A DNA stretch of 64,000 bases from an uncultured Porphyromonas sp. (GCA_900538385.1 UWSO01000001.1:57846-121845); one strand, 5' to 3'. Numbered from the stretch's first letter, positions 33,502 to 42,642 are shown. Notes: generated by a model from the letters alone, not told the origin. Program-made: numbers and translations.

Positions 33502-34563
33502 TCAATAGGTTGTATAAGCCGTCCAGCGTGCCTGTGCTACTTGATCAGCATCCCACTGCTCGACCGTGTCAGCTCTTACGGAGAAAAGTGCTGCCTCGAC
33601 TTGCTGCATCACATCACGCTTAGCCTCATTGGGGTTGTAGACAAAAGCCTCAGCGACGATCAGCTCGTCTCCACTAGGCGTAACGAAAGCGTGCTGTACG
33701 AATGGGCCGCCCATAGCTCCTCCGCCACGCAGCTCCCATAGTCCACGTAGTTCGGTACGCATCGGTTGCCCCTCGATGGCGACCTGTCGTGTCATCAAGA
33801 TATGAGGCGCAGTGACCGCATGGCTCCCTTCGATAGGTCCAGGCACATTGGCTGCAAGGACCGAGTCGCGTAGAGCCACAAGGTAAGGTGCCGTCAGCAC
33901 TTCGCCATGGTAAGGAAGCTTGTAAAGCAGCATATCGGTGCGCCGACGCATCGCATTGTTGGAGAGCCAGAGGCAGTTCTTGCCCACTTTGTAGGATACG
34001 ATGTCTTCGGGCGCGTTGAGGTGGTAGCCGATATGCTTCACCGCTAGCTGGTCAGCCGTGCGGCTAAAGTTTTTCACCAAGTTACTCGCTTGTACCGCCA
34101 ATTCATGGCGTACGAATAGGTTGAGCACAGCTCGTCCACGATCTGCCATGAGGTAGCAGACCGAGTCAGGCGAAGGGCTTTGTATCGTCACTACGATCTG
34201 TCCATGCGCCCACTGGTCGTAAGCGAACTTGACACTATTCTGCGTATACCGTTCCGCATCGATGTCGACGATTAGGATGTTGCGCACATAACGAAGGAAA
34301 GTGTCAAAGTCCTTGGGGTCTACCGTCGTCACGTCCATCTGCTCTTCGACCTGTGGCATAGCGGGTACATAGCTTCGCAGCATCGCCTTGACAGCTGTGC
34401 CGACAGAGTCTGCTAGGTAGTCATGATCCATGACGAGCATCACTTCGTTTGGCTTGCCACTAGCCTGAGTAAAGGTGCTGCCGCCTCCTCCCGAGCAACT
34501 ACTCACTGCGAGTAGCGCGAGTAGTGCCGCAAAGAGTGACGTAAGCTGATATAAGGATTTCAT
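33502..34563 (-). CDS. DUF4837 family lipoprotein
   Basis: 353 aa, recognised as the Bacteroidetes DUF4837 family. The signal peptide ends in the lipobox AVSSC, so it is a lipoprotein. The mature chain starts with a Gly/Ser linker, and the family pattern includes KPNEVMLVMDHDYL near the start and a Trp-containing C-terminal region (LRGLWELRGGGAMGGPF). Role unknown to me. Second gene of the operon, 26 bp after the cold-shock-like gene. Confidence 0.85.
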   Translation of the reverse strand: MKSLYQLTSLFAALLALLAVSSCSGGGGSTFTQASGKPNEVMLVMDHDYLADSVGTAVKAMLRSYVPAMPQVEEQMDVTTVDPKDFDTFLRYVRNILIVDIDAERYTQNSVKFAYDQWAHGQIVVTIQSPSPDSVCYLMADRGRAVLNLFVRHELAVQASNLVKNFSRTADQLAVKHIGYHLNAPEDIVSYKVGKNCLWLSNNAMRRRTDMLLYKLPYHGEVLTAPYLVALRDSVLAANVPGPIEGSHAVTAPHILMTRQVAIEGQPMRTELRGLWELRGGGAMGGPFVQHAFVTPSGDELIVAEAFVYNPNEAKRDVMQQVEAALFSVRADTVEQWDADQVAQARWTAYTTY

Positions 34564-34589
34564 AAGTCTATAGCGTTATAGTGGATAGA

Positions 34590-35504
34590 TCACTCAGCGC
34601 TGCTCTTGCGCTTACTGTAGCTATCCTGTCTCTCTTTGACCTCCTGATATTTGTCCTCAATACTCTTATTCTCAGGGTACTGCTCTCGCATCGCCTCTAG
34701 GAGCGGCAGTACGATCGGGAAGTTATAGTATCTCGTCTTCAAAATATGATCTACAAGGAGTAGCAGACGGTGTATGGTGCCTGGCGAAGCGATGCCACTG
34801 GCAGTGAAGCCCTTCTCGTTTGACCCTTTGCAAAAGATCACTTCGTCCGTTACGCTGAGATCTTCGTCGGTCAGTGCATTGAAGGGGAACCAATAGTTTG
34901 TCTTCTCCTCATCAAAGGCTTCGATAAAGCCGTATTTCTTCATATTCTCCCGCATCTTAATCGTTCCTGCGGGGCGTACTAAGAGCAGGTCTTCGGCAGG
35001 TATTACACTTCTATCCTCATTAGCCTCTATCTCGTCTAGGATCTCGCTTAGGGTAGGCTTGTCGGCAGAGTTGCGAGGGTATCGACTTGGACCCGCCTTC
35101 TGTTGCTTAGAGGCGTGTGACTTGAGCTGACTCTTGTTAGGTAACGGGATGCGGTCGCCCGGCTTGTACATATAGGGCTTGTCCTTGTCTATCGCACCCT
35201 CGAGAGGAGCGAGCAGACTCTCTATCGCCTCCTCATCTGATTGCCTTTGCTCGGGCATAGCTTCGAACTGAAGTGCCTCATCATCGATAGCATCTGTCTC
35301 TTTGGCAGCAGTCCTCTCTCTCTTATTGTAAACCGTAAAGGACTCAATCAGCTCCTCACGGATATAATGCTGGTCACCACGACGACTCTCGAGGACGATG
35401 TAGTCGCCACAAACAGCTTGGAAGGTGCCCCTGAAGGATCTATCCCTCGATATAATAAGAACACTCTGACCGGGTGTCAGCCAACTTGCAAAATCATTTT
35501 TCAT
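34590..35504 (-). CDS. Two-domain nucleic-acid-binding-like protein with cold-shock-type domain
   Basis: About 304 aa from ATG 35504. The N-terminal 55 residues (GQSVLIISRDRSFRGTFQAV, then DYIVLESRRG) look like a small beta-barrel. A charged linker follows (about 60-165). Residues about 185-250 (TIKMRENMKKYGFIEAFD, WFPFNALTD, DEVIFCKGSNEKGFTASGI) line up with the cold-shock/OB pattern GTIKxxxxxxGFI..., but the aromatic RNP residues are only partly kept. The C-terminus is a charged helix (KSIEDKYQEVKERQDSYSKR). A frame opening at 35627 runs through the promoter, so ATG 35504 is chosen. First gene of the operon to addA. Confidence 0.7.
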   Translation of the reverse strand: MKNDFASWLTPGQSVLIISRDRSFRGTFQAVCGDYIVLESRRGDQHYIREELIESFTVYNKRERTAAKETDAIDDEALQFEAMPEQRQSDEEAIESLLAPLEGAIDKDKPYMYKPGDRIPLPNKSQLKSHASKQQKAGPSRYPRNSADKPTLSEILDEIEANEDRSVIPAEDLLLVRPAGTIKMRENMKKYGFIEAFDEEKTNYWFPFNALTDEDLSVTDEVIFCKGSNEKGFTASGIASPGTIHRLLLLVDHILKTRYYNFPIVLPLLEAMREQYPENKSIEDKYQEVKERQDSYSKRKSSAE

Positions 35505-35595
35505 AATCGATATATCTATTGGTCTGTAATCTATATGCCACAGGTGAGTCTGCGCGGCTCGTACTCTGTTGTGGCAGATCTCCCGTGTGGATACA

Positions 35596-35627
35596 CAAAG
35601 ATAGTGAATTCTTTGACTCCTTTGCAA
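35596..35627 (-). promoter_or_regulatory. Promoter of the cold-shock-like to addA operon
   Basis: TATCTTTG (35596-35603) with TTGC 20 bp upstream (35624-35627). The leader to ATG 35504 is about 85 nt. Inverted-repeat array 4 begins about 25 bp upstream. Confidence 0.7.
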
Positions 35628-35650
35628 TATTGAGCCACATTCTCTCGGAT

Positions 35651-35752
35651 TCCTCCGCTGGAACCGAAAAGCTCCTCCCTTGGAACTGGAAGGTTCCTCC
35701 GCTGGAACTAAAGAGTTCCTCCCTTGGAACTAAAAAGTTCCAAGAGTGGAAC
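35651..35752. repeat. Phased inverted-repeat array 4
   Basis: Five units at 35651, 35673, 35695, 35717 and 35739, exactly 22 bp apart. Cores are of the TTCC..GGAA kind: TCCTCCGCTGGAAC and TCCTCCCTTGGAAC alternate, and the last is TTCCAAGAGTGGAAC. AGTTCC/GGAACT arms around the fourth unit are 6-bp perfect. It lies directly upstream of the promoter at 35596-35627. Confidence 0.85.
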
Positions 35753-35889
35753 AAGTTTTGGAACTCGTATGTGTCATAATTTCAGTGTGATACGGCTGTT
35801 GCGGTAACCCACTCCAAACGGTCTTAGCTCCGCTGTGGCTTGCGACATAAGCTACAGATGCCTTTGTAGTAAAAGGGGCTTAGACTGCA

Positions 35890-35935
35890 AAAAGAGAAGG
35901 CTCAATCGCTACATAAAAGCGGTTGAGCCTTCTCT
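35890..35935 (-). terminator. Terminator of the flippase operon
   Basis: Arms AGAGAAGGCTCAATCGC and GCGGTTGAGCCTTCTCT (one mismatch) followed on the minus strand by TTTTTG. It sits 19 bp past the flippase stop. Confidence 0.85.
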
Positions 35936-35953
35936 CTATGACCTTACGGGCTT

Positions 35954-37501
35954 TTATCGATCCGCTTTGTGGTGCAGACGGCGCAAGATCGGGGCAAACG
36001 CCTTGACTAGTTGTTCGCGCCAGGCGATGTAGACAGTCAGTGCGACTAAGACCACGGTGCTGAGTAGCAGACGCATCCACATCGCAGGCATCGCGCTATA
36101 GATCCACAAGACGAGTCCCACGGCGATGGCTCCCACGACGAAATAACCTGCCGTCGCTCCCAATTGGTATGGCACGGGGTAGTACTTGCGCCCGAGGAAG
36201 TAGGAGACGAGGACCAGTAGGAGGTTGCTCACCACCGAGGCGTAGGCACACGCCATAAAGCCCCAGTGCGGTGCGCCCCACACGATGATTGCCACCGTCA
36301 GCAGACAGCCGGCTGTGGAGATGATGCCGCCCCAGTAGGTGCGGTCGGTCAGCTTGTACCAGAGCGATAGATTGTAGTAGATGCCGAAGAGCACCTCGCC
36401 AAGCATTACGTAAGGCACGACCCGTAGTCCGTCGTAGTAGGCGGGACTGATCAGCACCTTGAGCAGGTCGAGGTAGCACATCACGGCGACGTAGATAAAG
36501 ATTGCTGAGAGCAGGTAGTAGTGCATCGCTTTCGCATAGGTGATGCGTCGCTCGCGCTCTGCTGCTGCCTCTTCGTCTGCCGAGAGTTCGCCCTCTTTAC
36601 CTCGCTGGAAGATAAATGGCTCGTAAGCAAAGCGGAAGGCTTGGGTAAACATGACGATGACGACCGCTATCTTGTACCCTGCACTATAGATGCCGAGCTG
36701 CGTATTGGCAAAGGTTTGATCCTCAAAGAGCATCGGGAAGATGATCTTGTCCGCCATCTTGTTGAAGTTGCCCGCTATGCCGAGCAAAACCATTGGTAGC
36801 GAGTAGTGGAGCATGCGACGAAGGAGCTCCCAGTCGAAGCGTCCGCCGCCACGCGCCTGCTTCATAATAGGGATCAAGACCAGTAGGAGGATGATATTGG
36901 CGATCATGTTCGAGAGGAAGATGTACTCGACTCCTAGCCCTGGTTCGTACCACCAGTCGACCGCTCCGGGAGCCACTCTCTGAAGCCAAGGGCAGACCAG
37001 TAGGAAGAAGAGGTTGAGCGCCACCGTGAGGAGTACGTAGCCAATCTTGATCAAGCCATATCGCAAGGCTTGATTGGTATAGCGCAGATAGGCAAAGGGG
37101 ATACTGGTGAAGGCGTCGATCGCCACGATCACGATCAGCATCGCTACGGGGCGTAGCATGTCGGCATATCCGAGAGCTGCTCCGATCGGCTTGACAAAGA
37201 GCAAGCCTAAGATGAGGAAGAGGAGCGAACTGGTTCCTAGCGTACGCAAACTATTGGCATACACCTTGCGTCCGTCACCCTCACGACTGAAGCGGAAGAA
37301 GCCCGTCTCCATCCCATACGTTAGGAGGATCAGGAGCAGGGCTACCCACGCATACAGATTGGTCACGATACCATAGTCGGCAGGCGAGGGCAGCTGATAC
37401 ACATAGAGCGGGAAGAGTGCCCAGCCGAGGAAGCGACTGAGCATGGTCGTCGCTCCGTAGATAATGGTATCCTTAAAAAGACTTTTGATGCGGCTACTCA
37501 T
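35954..37501 (-). CDS. Polysaccharide flippase (Wzx/MOP family)
   Basis: 515 aa with about 12-14 hydrophobic helices. The N-terminus (SLFKDTIIYGATTMLSRFLGW) is the standard opening of MOP-family Wzx-type flippases, which move lipid-linked sugar units across the inner membrane; SPADYGIVTNLYAW is the next family block. A charged loop (RGKEGELSADEEAAAERERR) separates the halves. Third gene after 3-hydroxyacyl-CoA dehydrogenase and rnz, spaced 30 bp. No glycosyltransferases are adjacent, so its sugar substrate is not evident. Confidence 0.9.
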   Translation of the reverse strand: MSSRIKSLFKDTIIYGATTMLSRFLGWALFPLYVYQLPSPADYGIVTNLYAWVALLLILLTYGMETGFFRFSREGDGRKVYANSLRTLGTSSLLFLILGLLFVKPIGAALGYADMLRPVAMLIVIVAIDAFTSIPFAYLRYTNQALRYGLIKIGYVLLTVALNLFFLLVCPWLQRVAPGAVDWWYEPGLGVEYIFLSNMIANIILLLVLIPIMKQARGGGRFDWELLRRMLHYSLPMVLLGIAGNFNKMADKIIFPMLFEDQTFANTQLGIYSAGYKIAVVIVMFTQAFRFAYEPFIFQRGKEGELSADEEAAAERERRITYAKAMHYYLLSAIFIYVAVMCYLDLLKVLISPAYYDGLRVVPYVMLGEVLFGIYYNLSLWYKLTDRTYWGGIISTAGCLLTVAIIVWGAPHWGFMACAYASVVSNLLLVLVSYFLGRKYYPVPYQLGATAGYFVVGAIAVGLVLWIYSAMPAMWMRLLLSTVVLVALTVYIAWREQLVKAFAPILRRLHHKADR

Positions 37502-37531
37502 GGTTCTGTCAACAGCGTTTCGAGCAAAGCA

Positions 37532-38443
37532 TTATACTTCGTATAGGTCTCCCTCTTGGGTTGCAAAGCTATTGGGAAAGACTTCTTGAGCCTCACTAAG
37601 CAACTTCGACAGGTCGTCATAGCGACCTGAGTAGTGACCTAAGAGCAATTGCCCCACCTCGGCCGCCTGTGCTACCTCAGCGGCTTGTCGTGCGGTCGAG
37701 TGTCCGTAAGTCTCCGCACGATCACGAAACTCATCGCTGTAAGTGCTCTCGTGGTAGAGAAGATCCACACCTCGTATCTGCTCTACCAGATGCCACGCTG
37801 GGAGCGTGTCAGAGAGATAGGCGTAGGAGCGAGATGGACGACCCGGCTTCGTCAGCTCACGATTGGGGATGATGCGCCCGCCACCTTGAGGAACGTAGTC
37901 TAGCCCCATTTGCAGGGCATGCATAGCGGTGTGGGGGATTTGATAAAAGTCGGTAGCCACAGGATCTATCCTTCTCGGCATACAGTGCTCACGGCAAAGG
38001 AAGCCGATGGCACTCGTGCGGTGCCGTAGTGGCAACGTGTCGACCTGCAGCCAGGGGTCGGAGTAGATGGACGGGCTGACCTCGTCGCTCGGAGCAATGG
38101 TCACAGAGAGCTCGTAGGAACTCTCCTCGATGTGATGCTCCTCGATGTAGCGTATGTACTCAGCCACCTCGGCTGTTGTCACGATGGTGAGTGGCTTCGT
38201 GCGCCCTACGTGTGCCATAGAGGTGAGTAGCCCCGGTAGTCCGAAGCAATGATCTCCATGAGCGTGCGATATAAAGAGCGCCTCCAGCTGCGTGATCTTA
38301 TAGCCCGCCAGGATGAGCGAGTGCTGTGCGCCTTCGCCAGCATCTATTAGGTAGTGATGCCCAGCGACGGTCAGCACTTGCGCTGACGGTAGATGATGCC
38401 GTGTGGGACGCGCAGAGCCACAGCCGAGGATCTTGACTTGCAT
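37532..38443 (-). CDS. rnz: Ribonuclease Z
   Basis: 303 aa from ATG 38443. The metal-binding motif HXHXDH is H60-A-H62-G-D64-H65 (SHAHGDHCFGLPG). VKILGCGSARPTRHH at the N-terminus, the HESTY segment and LLGHYSGRY near the end are family blocks. The enzyme trims tRNA 3' trailers; the tRNA-Pro gene in this window has no encoded CCA, which suits that role. A frame opening at 38521 would overlap the upstream gene by 47 bp, so the later ATG is preferred. Confidence 0.93.
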   Translation of the reverse strand: MQVKILGCGSARPTRHHLPSAQVLTVAGHHYLIDAGEGAQHSLILAGYKITQLEALFISHAHGDHCFGLPGLLTSMAHVGRTKPLTIVTTAEVAEYIRYIEEHHIEESSYELSVTIAPSDEVSPSIYSDPWLQVDTLPLRHRTSAIGFLCREHCMPRRIDPVATDFYQIPHTAMHALQMGLDYVPQGGGRIIPNRELTKPGRPSRSYAYLSDTLPAWHLVEQIRGVDLLYHESTYSDEFRDRAETYGHSTARQAAEVAQAAEVGQLLLGHYSGRYDDLSKLLSEAQEVFPNSFATQEGDLYEV

Positions 38444-38474
38444 CTCAAGCTTAGTGTAAAAAACGGGTCTACTG

Positions 38475-39389
38475 TTATGACAGCTCCTCTTCCTCTTGAT
38501 TGTAGCGGTAGAAACCCACACCTACCTTGCGACCGAGCTGTCCGGCGCGCACCTTCCTACGTAGTAGTGGGTGCGGACGATACTTGCTATCCATAAACTC
38601 TGCGAAGAGTCCCTCCAAGATCTCCAGGCAGGTGTCTAGCCCGATCCAGTCTGCCAGCTCTAGCGGTCCCATCGGATGACTAGCACCGATGCGCATCGCA
38701 CGGTCTATGTCTTCGATAGAGCCGATACCCTGAGCCAGCTCGGTGATCGCCTCGTTGATCATCGGAATGAGCATACGATTGACGATGTAGCCGGGCGAGT
38801 CCTCGACGTAGACTGTCTCCTTGCCCATCGCATCGCACAGCTCTTGGATCTGCTCGAGCGTCTCCTGCGAAGTGTGCTGTGACGAGACAATCTCGACAAG
38901 ATCGATGAGTGGCACGGGGTTGAAGAAGTGCATTCCCGCTACAAGTGACGGACGCTGAGTAGCGTTGCCCAGCTCCGTGATGCTAATCGATGAAGTGATC
39001 GAAGCAATGATTGTCCTCTCGCTCAGGACGGCATCGAGGTCTCGGTAGAGGTCTTTGTGCTCCTCTAGAGTGCCACTAGTAGCTTCTATGACGAGGTCCG
39101 CGGAGACAATGTCAGCATTATCTACGGTCACCTTGATGCGGCTGAGCAACTCCTGTCGCTCCTCTTCGCTCCAGCCGAATAGTTCGCCACACTCCGCCAG
39201 TGATTGCTCGAGGAGTGGAATAGCCCGCTTCTGACGCTCCAAAGATCGTGCCTGTATGACGGTAGGTATATGGTGCATAGCTAGGCAGATGGCTATGCTG
39301 CGTCCCATGGAGCCTGCGCCTACGACGGCTACTTTCTTATCGTAGCTGACCGTAGCTGCATTGCTCTGGGTAGAAGTATCGTTAGTCAT
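38475..39389 (-). CDS. 3-hydroxyacyl-CoA (3-hydroxybutyryl-CoA) dehydrogenase
   Basis: 304 aa. The NAD motif is VAVVGAGSMGRSIA (about 19-32). The catalytic His is in AGMHFFNPVPL and is followed by VEIVSSQHTS. NRMLIPMINEA and MRIGASHPMGPLELADWIGLD complete the FadB/Hbd pattern. It oxidises 3-hydroxybutyryl-CoA or longer chains. No other beta-oxidation or butyrate genes adjoin. First gene of a three-gene operon; a -7 box TACCTTTG at 39415-39422 lies 26 bp upstream. Confidence 0.92.
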   Translation of the reverse strand: MTNDTSTQSNAATVSYDKKVAVVGAGSMGRSIAICLAMHHIPTVIQARSLERQKRAIPLLEQSLAECGELFGWSEEERQELLSRIKVTVDNADIVSADLVIEATSGTLEEHKDLYRDLDAVLSERTIIASITSSISITELGNATQRPSLVAGMHFFNPVPLIDLVEIVSSQHTSQETLEQIQELCDAMGKETVYVEDSPGYIVNRMLIPMINEAITELAQGIGSIEDIDRAMRIGASHPMGPLELADWIGLDTCLEILEGLFAEFMDSKYRPHPLLRRKVRAGQLGRKVGVGFYRYNQEEEELS

Positions 39390-39514
39390 TTCTTTATAGT
39401 CTCTCTTGCAGGATCAAAGGTACGAAAAAGAGATTAGAGGGGGGGAGATAGAGGTTAGAGATTAGTCTCTAGTGGCATTAGTAACTCTAGTGCTACTAGG
39501 ACGCTACCCTCTAG

Positions 39515-39546
39515 AAACAAAAACAGAGTGACAAGTGCCACTCTGT
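39515..39546 (-). terminator. Terminator of tRNA-Pro
   Basis: Arms ACAGAGTG and CACTCTGT with a loop of about 8 nt, followed on the minus strand by TTTTTGTTT. It lies 20 bp past the tRNA 3' end. Confidence 0.8.
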
Positions 39547-39565
39547 AAACGTTTTTGCTTCTTTG

Positions 39566-39640
39566 TCGGGGTACCAGGATTCGAACCTGGGACCCCCTGC
39601 TCCCAAAGCAGGTGCGCTAACCGGACTGCGCTACACCCCG
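39566..39640 (-). tRNA. tRNA-Pro (anticodon TGG)
   Basis: A 75-nt cloverleaf on the minus strand. Acceptor stem CGGGGTG pairs with TACCCCG (one G-T pair) and the discriminator base is A. The D arm is GCGC...GCGC, the anticodon stem-loop CCTGC-TTTGGGA-GCAGG reads TGG, and the T arm is CCAGG-TTCGAAT-CCTGG. CCA is not encoded. A promoter (39697-39726) and a terminator (39515-39546) flank it, so it is a single-gene unit. Confidence 0.97.
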
Positions 39641-39696
39641 AAGCTCTTGAGCGGTGCGATATGGGGAGGAAAGCCCCCTTCGTGCCGTCCGTGGTG

Positions 39697-39726
39697 CAAA
39701 GATACGACATTTAATTGAATAAACAA
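39697..39726 (-). promoter_or_regulatory. Promoter of tRNA-Pro
   Basis: TATCTTTG (39697-39704) with TTG about 19 bp upstream (39724-39726). The predicted transcript includes about 50 nt of 5' leader. Confidence 0.7.
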
Positions 39727-39819
39727 GCGTCTAGGCTAACTAACACACGTAAGTCTCATTACAAGCTTTTCTAATGTCTTGATGAGTAGAGAGTTGGTGG
39801 TGCTGACGTGATTCATCGG

Positions 39820-39850
39820 TGCGTTCGAGCCGTGCGTACCTACTGAGGCT
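39820..39850. repeat. Degenerate GGACGC-family fragment
   Basis: GTGCGTTCGAGCCGTGCGTA followed by CCTACTGAG resembles the right arm of the GTGCGTCC hairpins but is diverged. The rest of the gap 39727-39908 shows nothing recognisable. Confidence 0.4.
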
Positions 39851-39908
39851 CATACGTCGTGAGTGGTGGCGTACCTAACCAATGCACTAGCCTCTAGCTA
39901 CGATTTAG

Positions 39909-39916
39909 TACCTTTG
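39909..39916 (+). promoter_or_regulatory. -7 box of the GHL10 lipoprotein gene
   Basis: TACCTTTG lies 25 bp before ATG 39942. No clear -33 element. Confidence 0.5.
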
Positions 39917-39941
39917 TGGCATCTATCAATTCCCAAGAGCG

Positions 39942-41525
39942 ATGCCTAAGAGACTTGCCTCCATACTTTATCAGTCAGCAGTGTTGTTGCTGACGCTACT
40001 TTTCCTTAGCCAGTGCGGCACACGTCAAGCCACACCACGGAGACCTCATGTCGAGTTGCCCGAGTGCAGTATCAGTGATGTCGCTTACTCGGTTCCCCAG
40101 CTGCCTGGAGCAGAGATGCGAGCTGTATGGCTCACCACCATCTGGGGACTGGACTGGCCGAAAGTCTCTGCAGATACTAACTCTGGCATGGTACAGCAAC
40201 AGAAGTCCCTGGACAAGATGCTAGATGCTTTTGTGCAGGCGGGGATCAATACGGTCTTCCTTCAGGTACGTCTGCGTGGGGATCTGCTCTATCCAAGTAG
40301 TCTCGAGCCACTCTCTCCTACGATCAGCAAAACGGGCACGCTACCGAATGGTTACGACCCTCTCCAGTATGCTATCGATGCTTGCCATCATCGTGGTATG
40401 AGTGTACATGCCTGGATGGTGGTCTATCCGCTAGGTACGCAAGATCATGTGCGTTCGCTAGCTAAGCAGGGTAAGGGCTTCTATGCAGCGCATCCCGAGC
40501 TATGCATCCGCCAGGGTAACGCATGGTTTATGGATCCAGCGCAGCCTGCTGTACGTACACATATGGCTCAGCTAGTGCGCGACTTAGTCACGCGCTACGA
40601 TGTGGATGGCGTGCACCTAGACTACATCCGCTATCCCGATGGACCGAGTAAGTTTAACGATCTCAAGAGCTTCCAGCGGATGAATCCTGAGCGTCTGCCT
40701 CGCATGGCATGGCGTGAGGCTAATGTGACGGCTATGATCGATACGCTTCACCGCACGCTACAGGAAGTGGCACCCGAGGTGGCTCTCTCGACAGCTTGCA
40801 TCGGCAAGTATCAGCAGTTACCCAAGCCAGCTCCTGGAGGGTACTTCTGCAAGGAAGATGTATCGCAAGATCCACTCGTATGGTTTCAGCGTGGCATTGT
40901 GGACTTTATCGTGCCGATGATTTATTACAAGGATAAACACTTCAACTACTACATAGCGGACTGGGCTAAGCGCATTGCTCCCCACGGACCTATAGTAGCG
41001 GGGCTAGGCGTCTATCGGCTCTATGACAATTCTCGCTGGAAGCTACAAGACATCTACAATCAGCTTGACACGGTGGCGCACTATGGACTCTCAGGGGTGA
41101 GCTACTATCGCGCTGAGCAGTTCTTGCAGATGTACGATCAGCTACCCGCTGAGCGTCAGGACCAGATGCTCCTGCCGACACGTCGTCCCACCTTCGGGGC
41201 CGAGCCTCGTATCCCCTTTGGTATGGCAAAGATTGAAGAAATTGTAGATGAAGGAAAGAAGCTGACCATTACCTGGAACTATGATCTCCAGGAGCCAACG
41301 GGACACTCTTTCAATCTCTACTACCGTCTCTACGGATCGCATCTTGACTGCCCTCTGGTGTTACTTGGACAAAACCTCGCGGGACGCTCGGCAACCATCT
41401 CGCGGGACTTTCTACCAGAGGATGTCTTGGTCGAGTTCTTTATAGAGCCCGCTACATTTAGTGGACATACAGGCAAGCTCTCGGCGGGGGCGCTTTACTA
41501 CAACTCTCATGAGCTAAAGAAGTAG
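39942..41525 (+). CDS. GHL10-type glycoside hydrolase-like lipoprotein
   Basis: 527 aa. The signal peptide ends in the lipobox LSQC (C27 or so), so it is membrane-anchored. Residues about 58-380 are a GHL10 (DUF187) TIM barrel: MRAVWLTTIWGLDWP, AGINTVFLQVRLRGDLLYPS, YAIDACHHRGMSVHAWM, VDGVHLDYIRYPDG with the acidic active-site region, and DFIVPMIYYK. The last 100 residues look like a beta-sandwich. Related proteins act on peptidoglycan-like glycans, which is inference here. hemW starts 1 bp after its stop. Confidence 0.88.
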   Translation: MPKRLASILYQSAVLLLTLLFLSQCGTRQATPRRPHVELPECSISDVAYSVPQLPGAEMRAVWLTTIWGLDWPKVSADTNSGMVQQQKSLDKMLDAFVQAGINTVFLQVRLRGDLLYPSSLEPLSPTISKTGTLPNGYDPLQYAIDACHHRGMSVHAWMVVYPLGTQDHVRSLAKQGKGFYAAHPELCIRQGNAWFMDPAQPAVRTHMAQLVRDLVTRYDVDGVHLDYIRYPDGPSKFNDLKSFQRMNPERLPRMAWREANVTAMIDTLHRTLQEVAPEVALSTACIGKYQQLPKPAPGGYFCKEDVSQDPLVWFQRGIVDFIVPMIYYKDKHFNYYIADWAKRIAPHGPIVAGLGVYRLYDNSRWKLQDIYNQLDTVAHYGLSGVSYYRAEQFLQMYDQLPAERQDQMLLPTRRPTFGAEPRIPFGMAKIEEIVDEGKKLTITWNYDLQEPTGHSFNLYYRLYGSHLDCPLVLLGQNLAGRSATISRDFLPEDVLVEFFIEPATFSGHTGKLSAGALYYNSHELKK

Positions 41526-41526
41526 T

Positions 41527-42642
41527 ATGTGGGGACTCTACCTGCATATTCCGTTTTGTCCCACACGATGCATCTATTGCGACTTCTACTCGCAGAGCGA
41601 CTTGTCGCTACAGAGTGCCTTCGTCGAGGCTCTCTGCCGTGAACTAACGATCTACCACGACAAGGAGCAGTGGTTTACAGCTCCTCGCACCATCTACCTT
41701 GGCGGAGGTACGCCTAGTAGCCTCCCGCTCCCGCTCCTAGAGCGACTGATGATGCATATCCGCTCGCTCTGGACACTAGATAAGGCGATCGAGATAACCA
41801 TCGAGGCAAACCCTGAGGATGTGTCGCCCGAGTGGGCTAGGGGAGTGGCGCAGCTAGGATTCAATCGCATCAGCCTAGGAGTGCAGAGCTGGAGCGATGA
41901 GACTCTGCGCTTCTTACATCGCCGACACTCTGCTGCTCAAGCCGAGAGAGCGATCGACTATATACGACAAGCAGGCATTAGCAATGTGAGCATCGATCTG
42001 ATCTTTGCGCTACCTGAGGGCTATGAGCGGGATTGGGAGGAAAGCCTGGCGCACGCGTTGGCACTTCCCGTGAATCACCTTTCTGCTTACGGCTTGACTT
42101 ACGAGAGTGGCACACGATTGGATCGCATGAAGGAGCGCGGAGCGGTGACACCTTCAAGCGAAGAGACCTACGTGGCGCAGTACTATGCGCTGGTCGCAGC
42201 CTGTCGGGATGCAGGCTTTACTCATTACGAGCTGTCCAACTGGGCACGTCCAGGCTTTGCTTCTCAGCACAATAGCGCTTATTGGGACGGCACGCCTTAT
42301 CTGGGGCTAGGACCTAGCGCGCATAGCTACACGGCAGGGCATCGCTGGTGGAATGTCTCCGACATACACCTATATATAGAGCGCCTGCAGCAGGGTACGC
42401 TCCCAATTGCTGATGAGGAGTGGCTCTCACCGACCGAGCTATACGAAGAGTGTGTCATGCTGGGGCTCCGCACCTGTCGTGGTATCGACCTTCGTCGGCC
42501 AGAGCTACGAGGAGTTCCGCTTATGGAGCGTGTCACACCGTGGCTCGAGCAAGGACTACTCACCCACACTGCCGATGATCACCTGCGCCTGACGCACGAC
42601 GGGCTGATCTGGTGCGACCGTATCTGCGCAGCGCTCTGCTAG
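41527..42642 (+). CDS. hemW: HemW radical-SAM protein (haem chaperone family)
   Basis: 371 aa, in the class formerly called oxygen-independent coproporphyrinogen oxidase-like. The CX3CX2C cluster motif is C11, C15, C18 (FCPTRCIYCDF), followed by YLGGGTPSSL, EANPED, NRISLGVQSW and HNSAYWDGTPYLGLGPSAHSY. HemW proteins bind haem and help insert it into respiratory enzymes. The four-Cys CxxxCxxCxC of some members is here CPTRCIYCD, without the last Cys. It is coupled to the GHL10 gene, and a terminator follows. Confidence 0.92.
   Translation: MWGLYLHIPFCPTRCIYCDFYSQSDLSLQSAFVEALCRELTIYHDKEQWFTAPRTIYLGGGTPSSLPLPLLERLMMHIRSLWTLDKAIEITIEANPEDVSPEWARGVAQLGFNRISLGVQSWSDETLRFLHRRHSAAQAERAIDYIRQAGISNVSIDLIFALPEGYERDWEESLAHALALPVNHLSAYGLTYESGTRLDRMKERGAVTPSSEETYVAQYYALVAACRDAGFTHYELSNWARPGFASQHNSAYWDGTPYLGLGPSAHSYTAGHRWWNVSDIHLYIERLQQGTLPIADEEWLSPTELYEECVMLGLRTCRGIDLRRPELRGVPLMERVTPWLEQGLLTHTADDHLRLTHDGLIWCDRICAALC

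Noticed and set aside
39431..39465. TTAGAG-rich stretch near tRNA-Pro as a regulatory hairpin like that before rel
   Set aside because: The unit string is there but there is no complementary arm, so only the sequence resemblance is noted.
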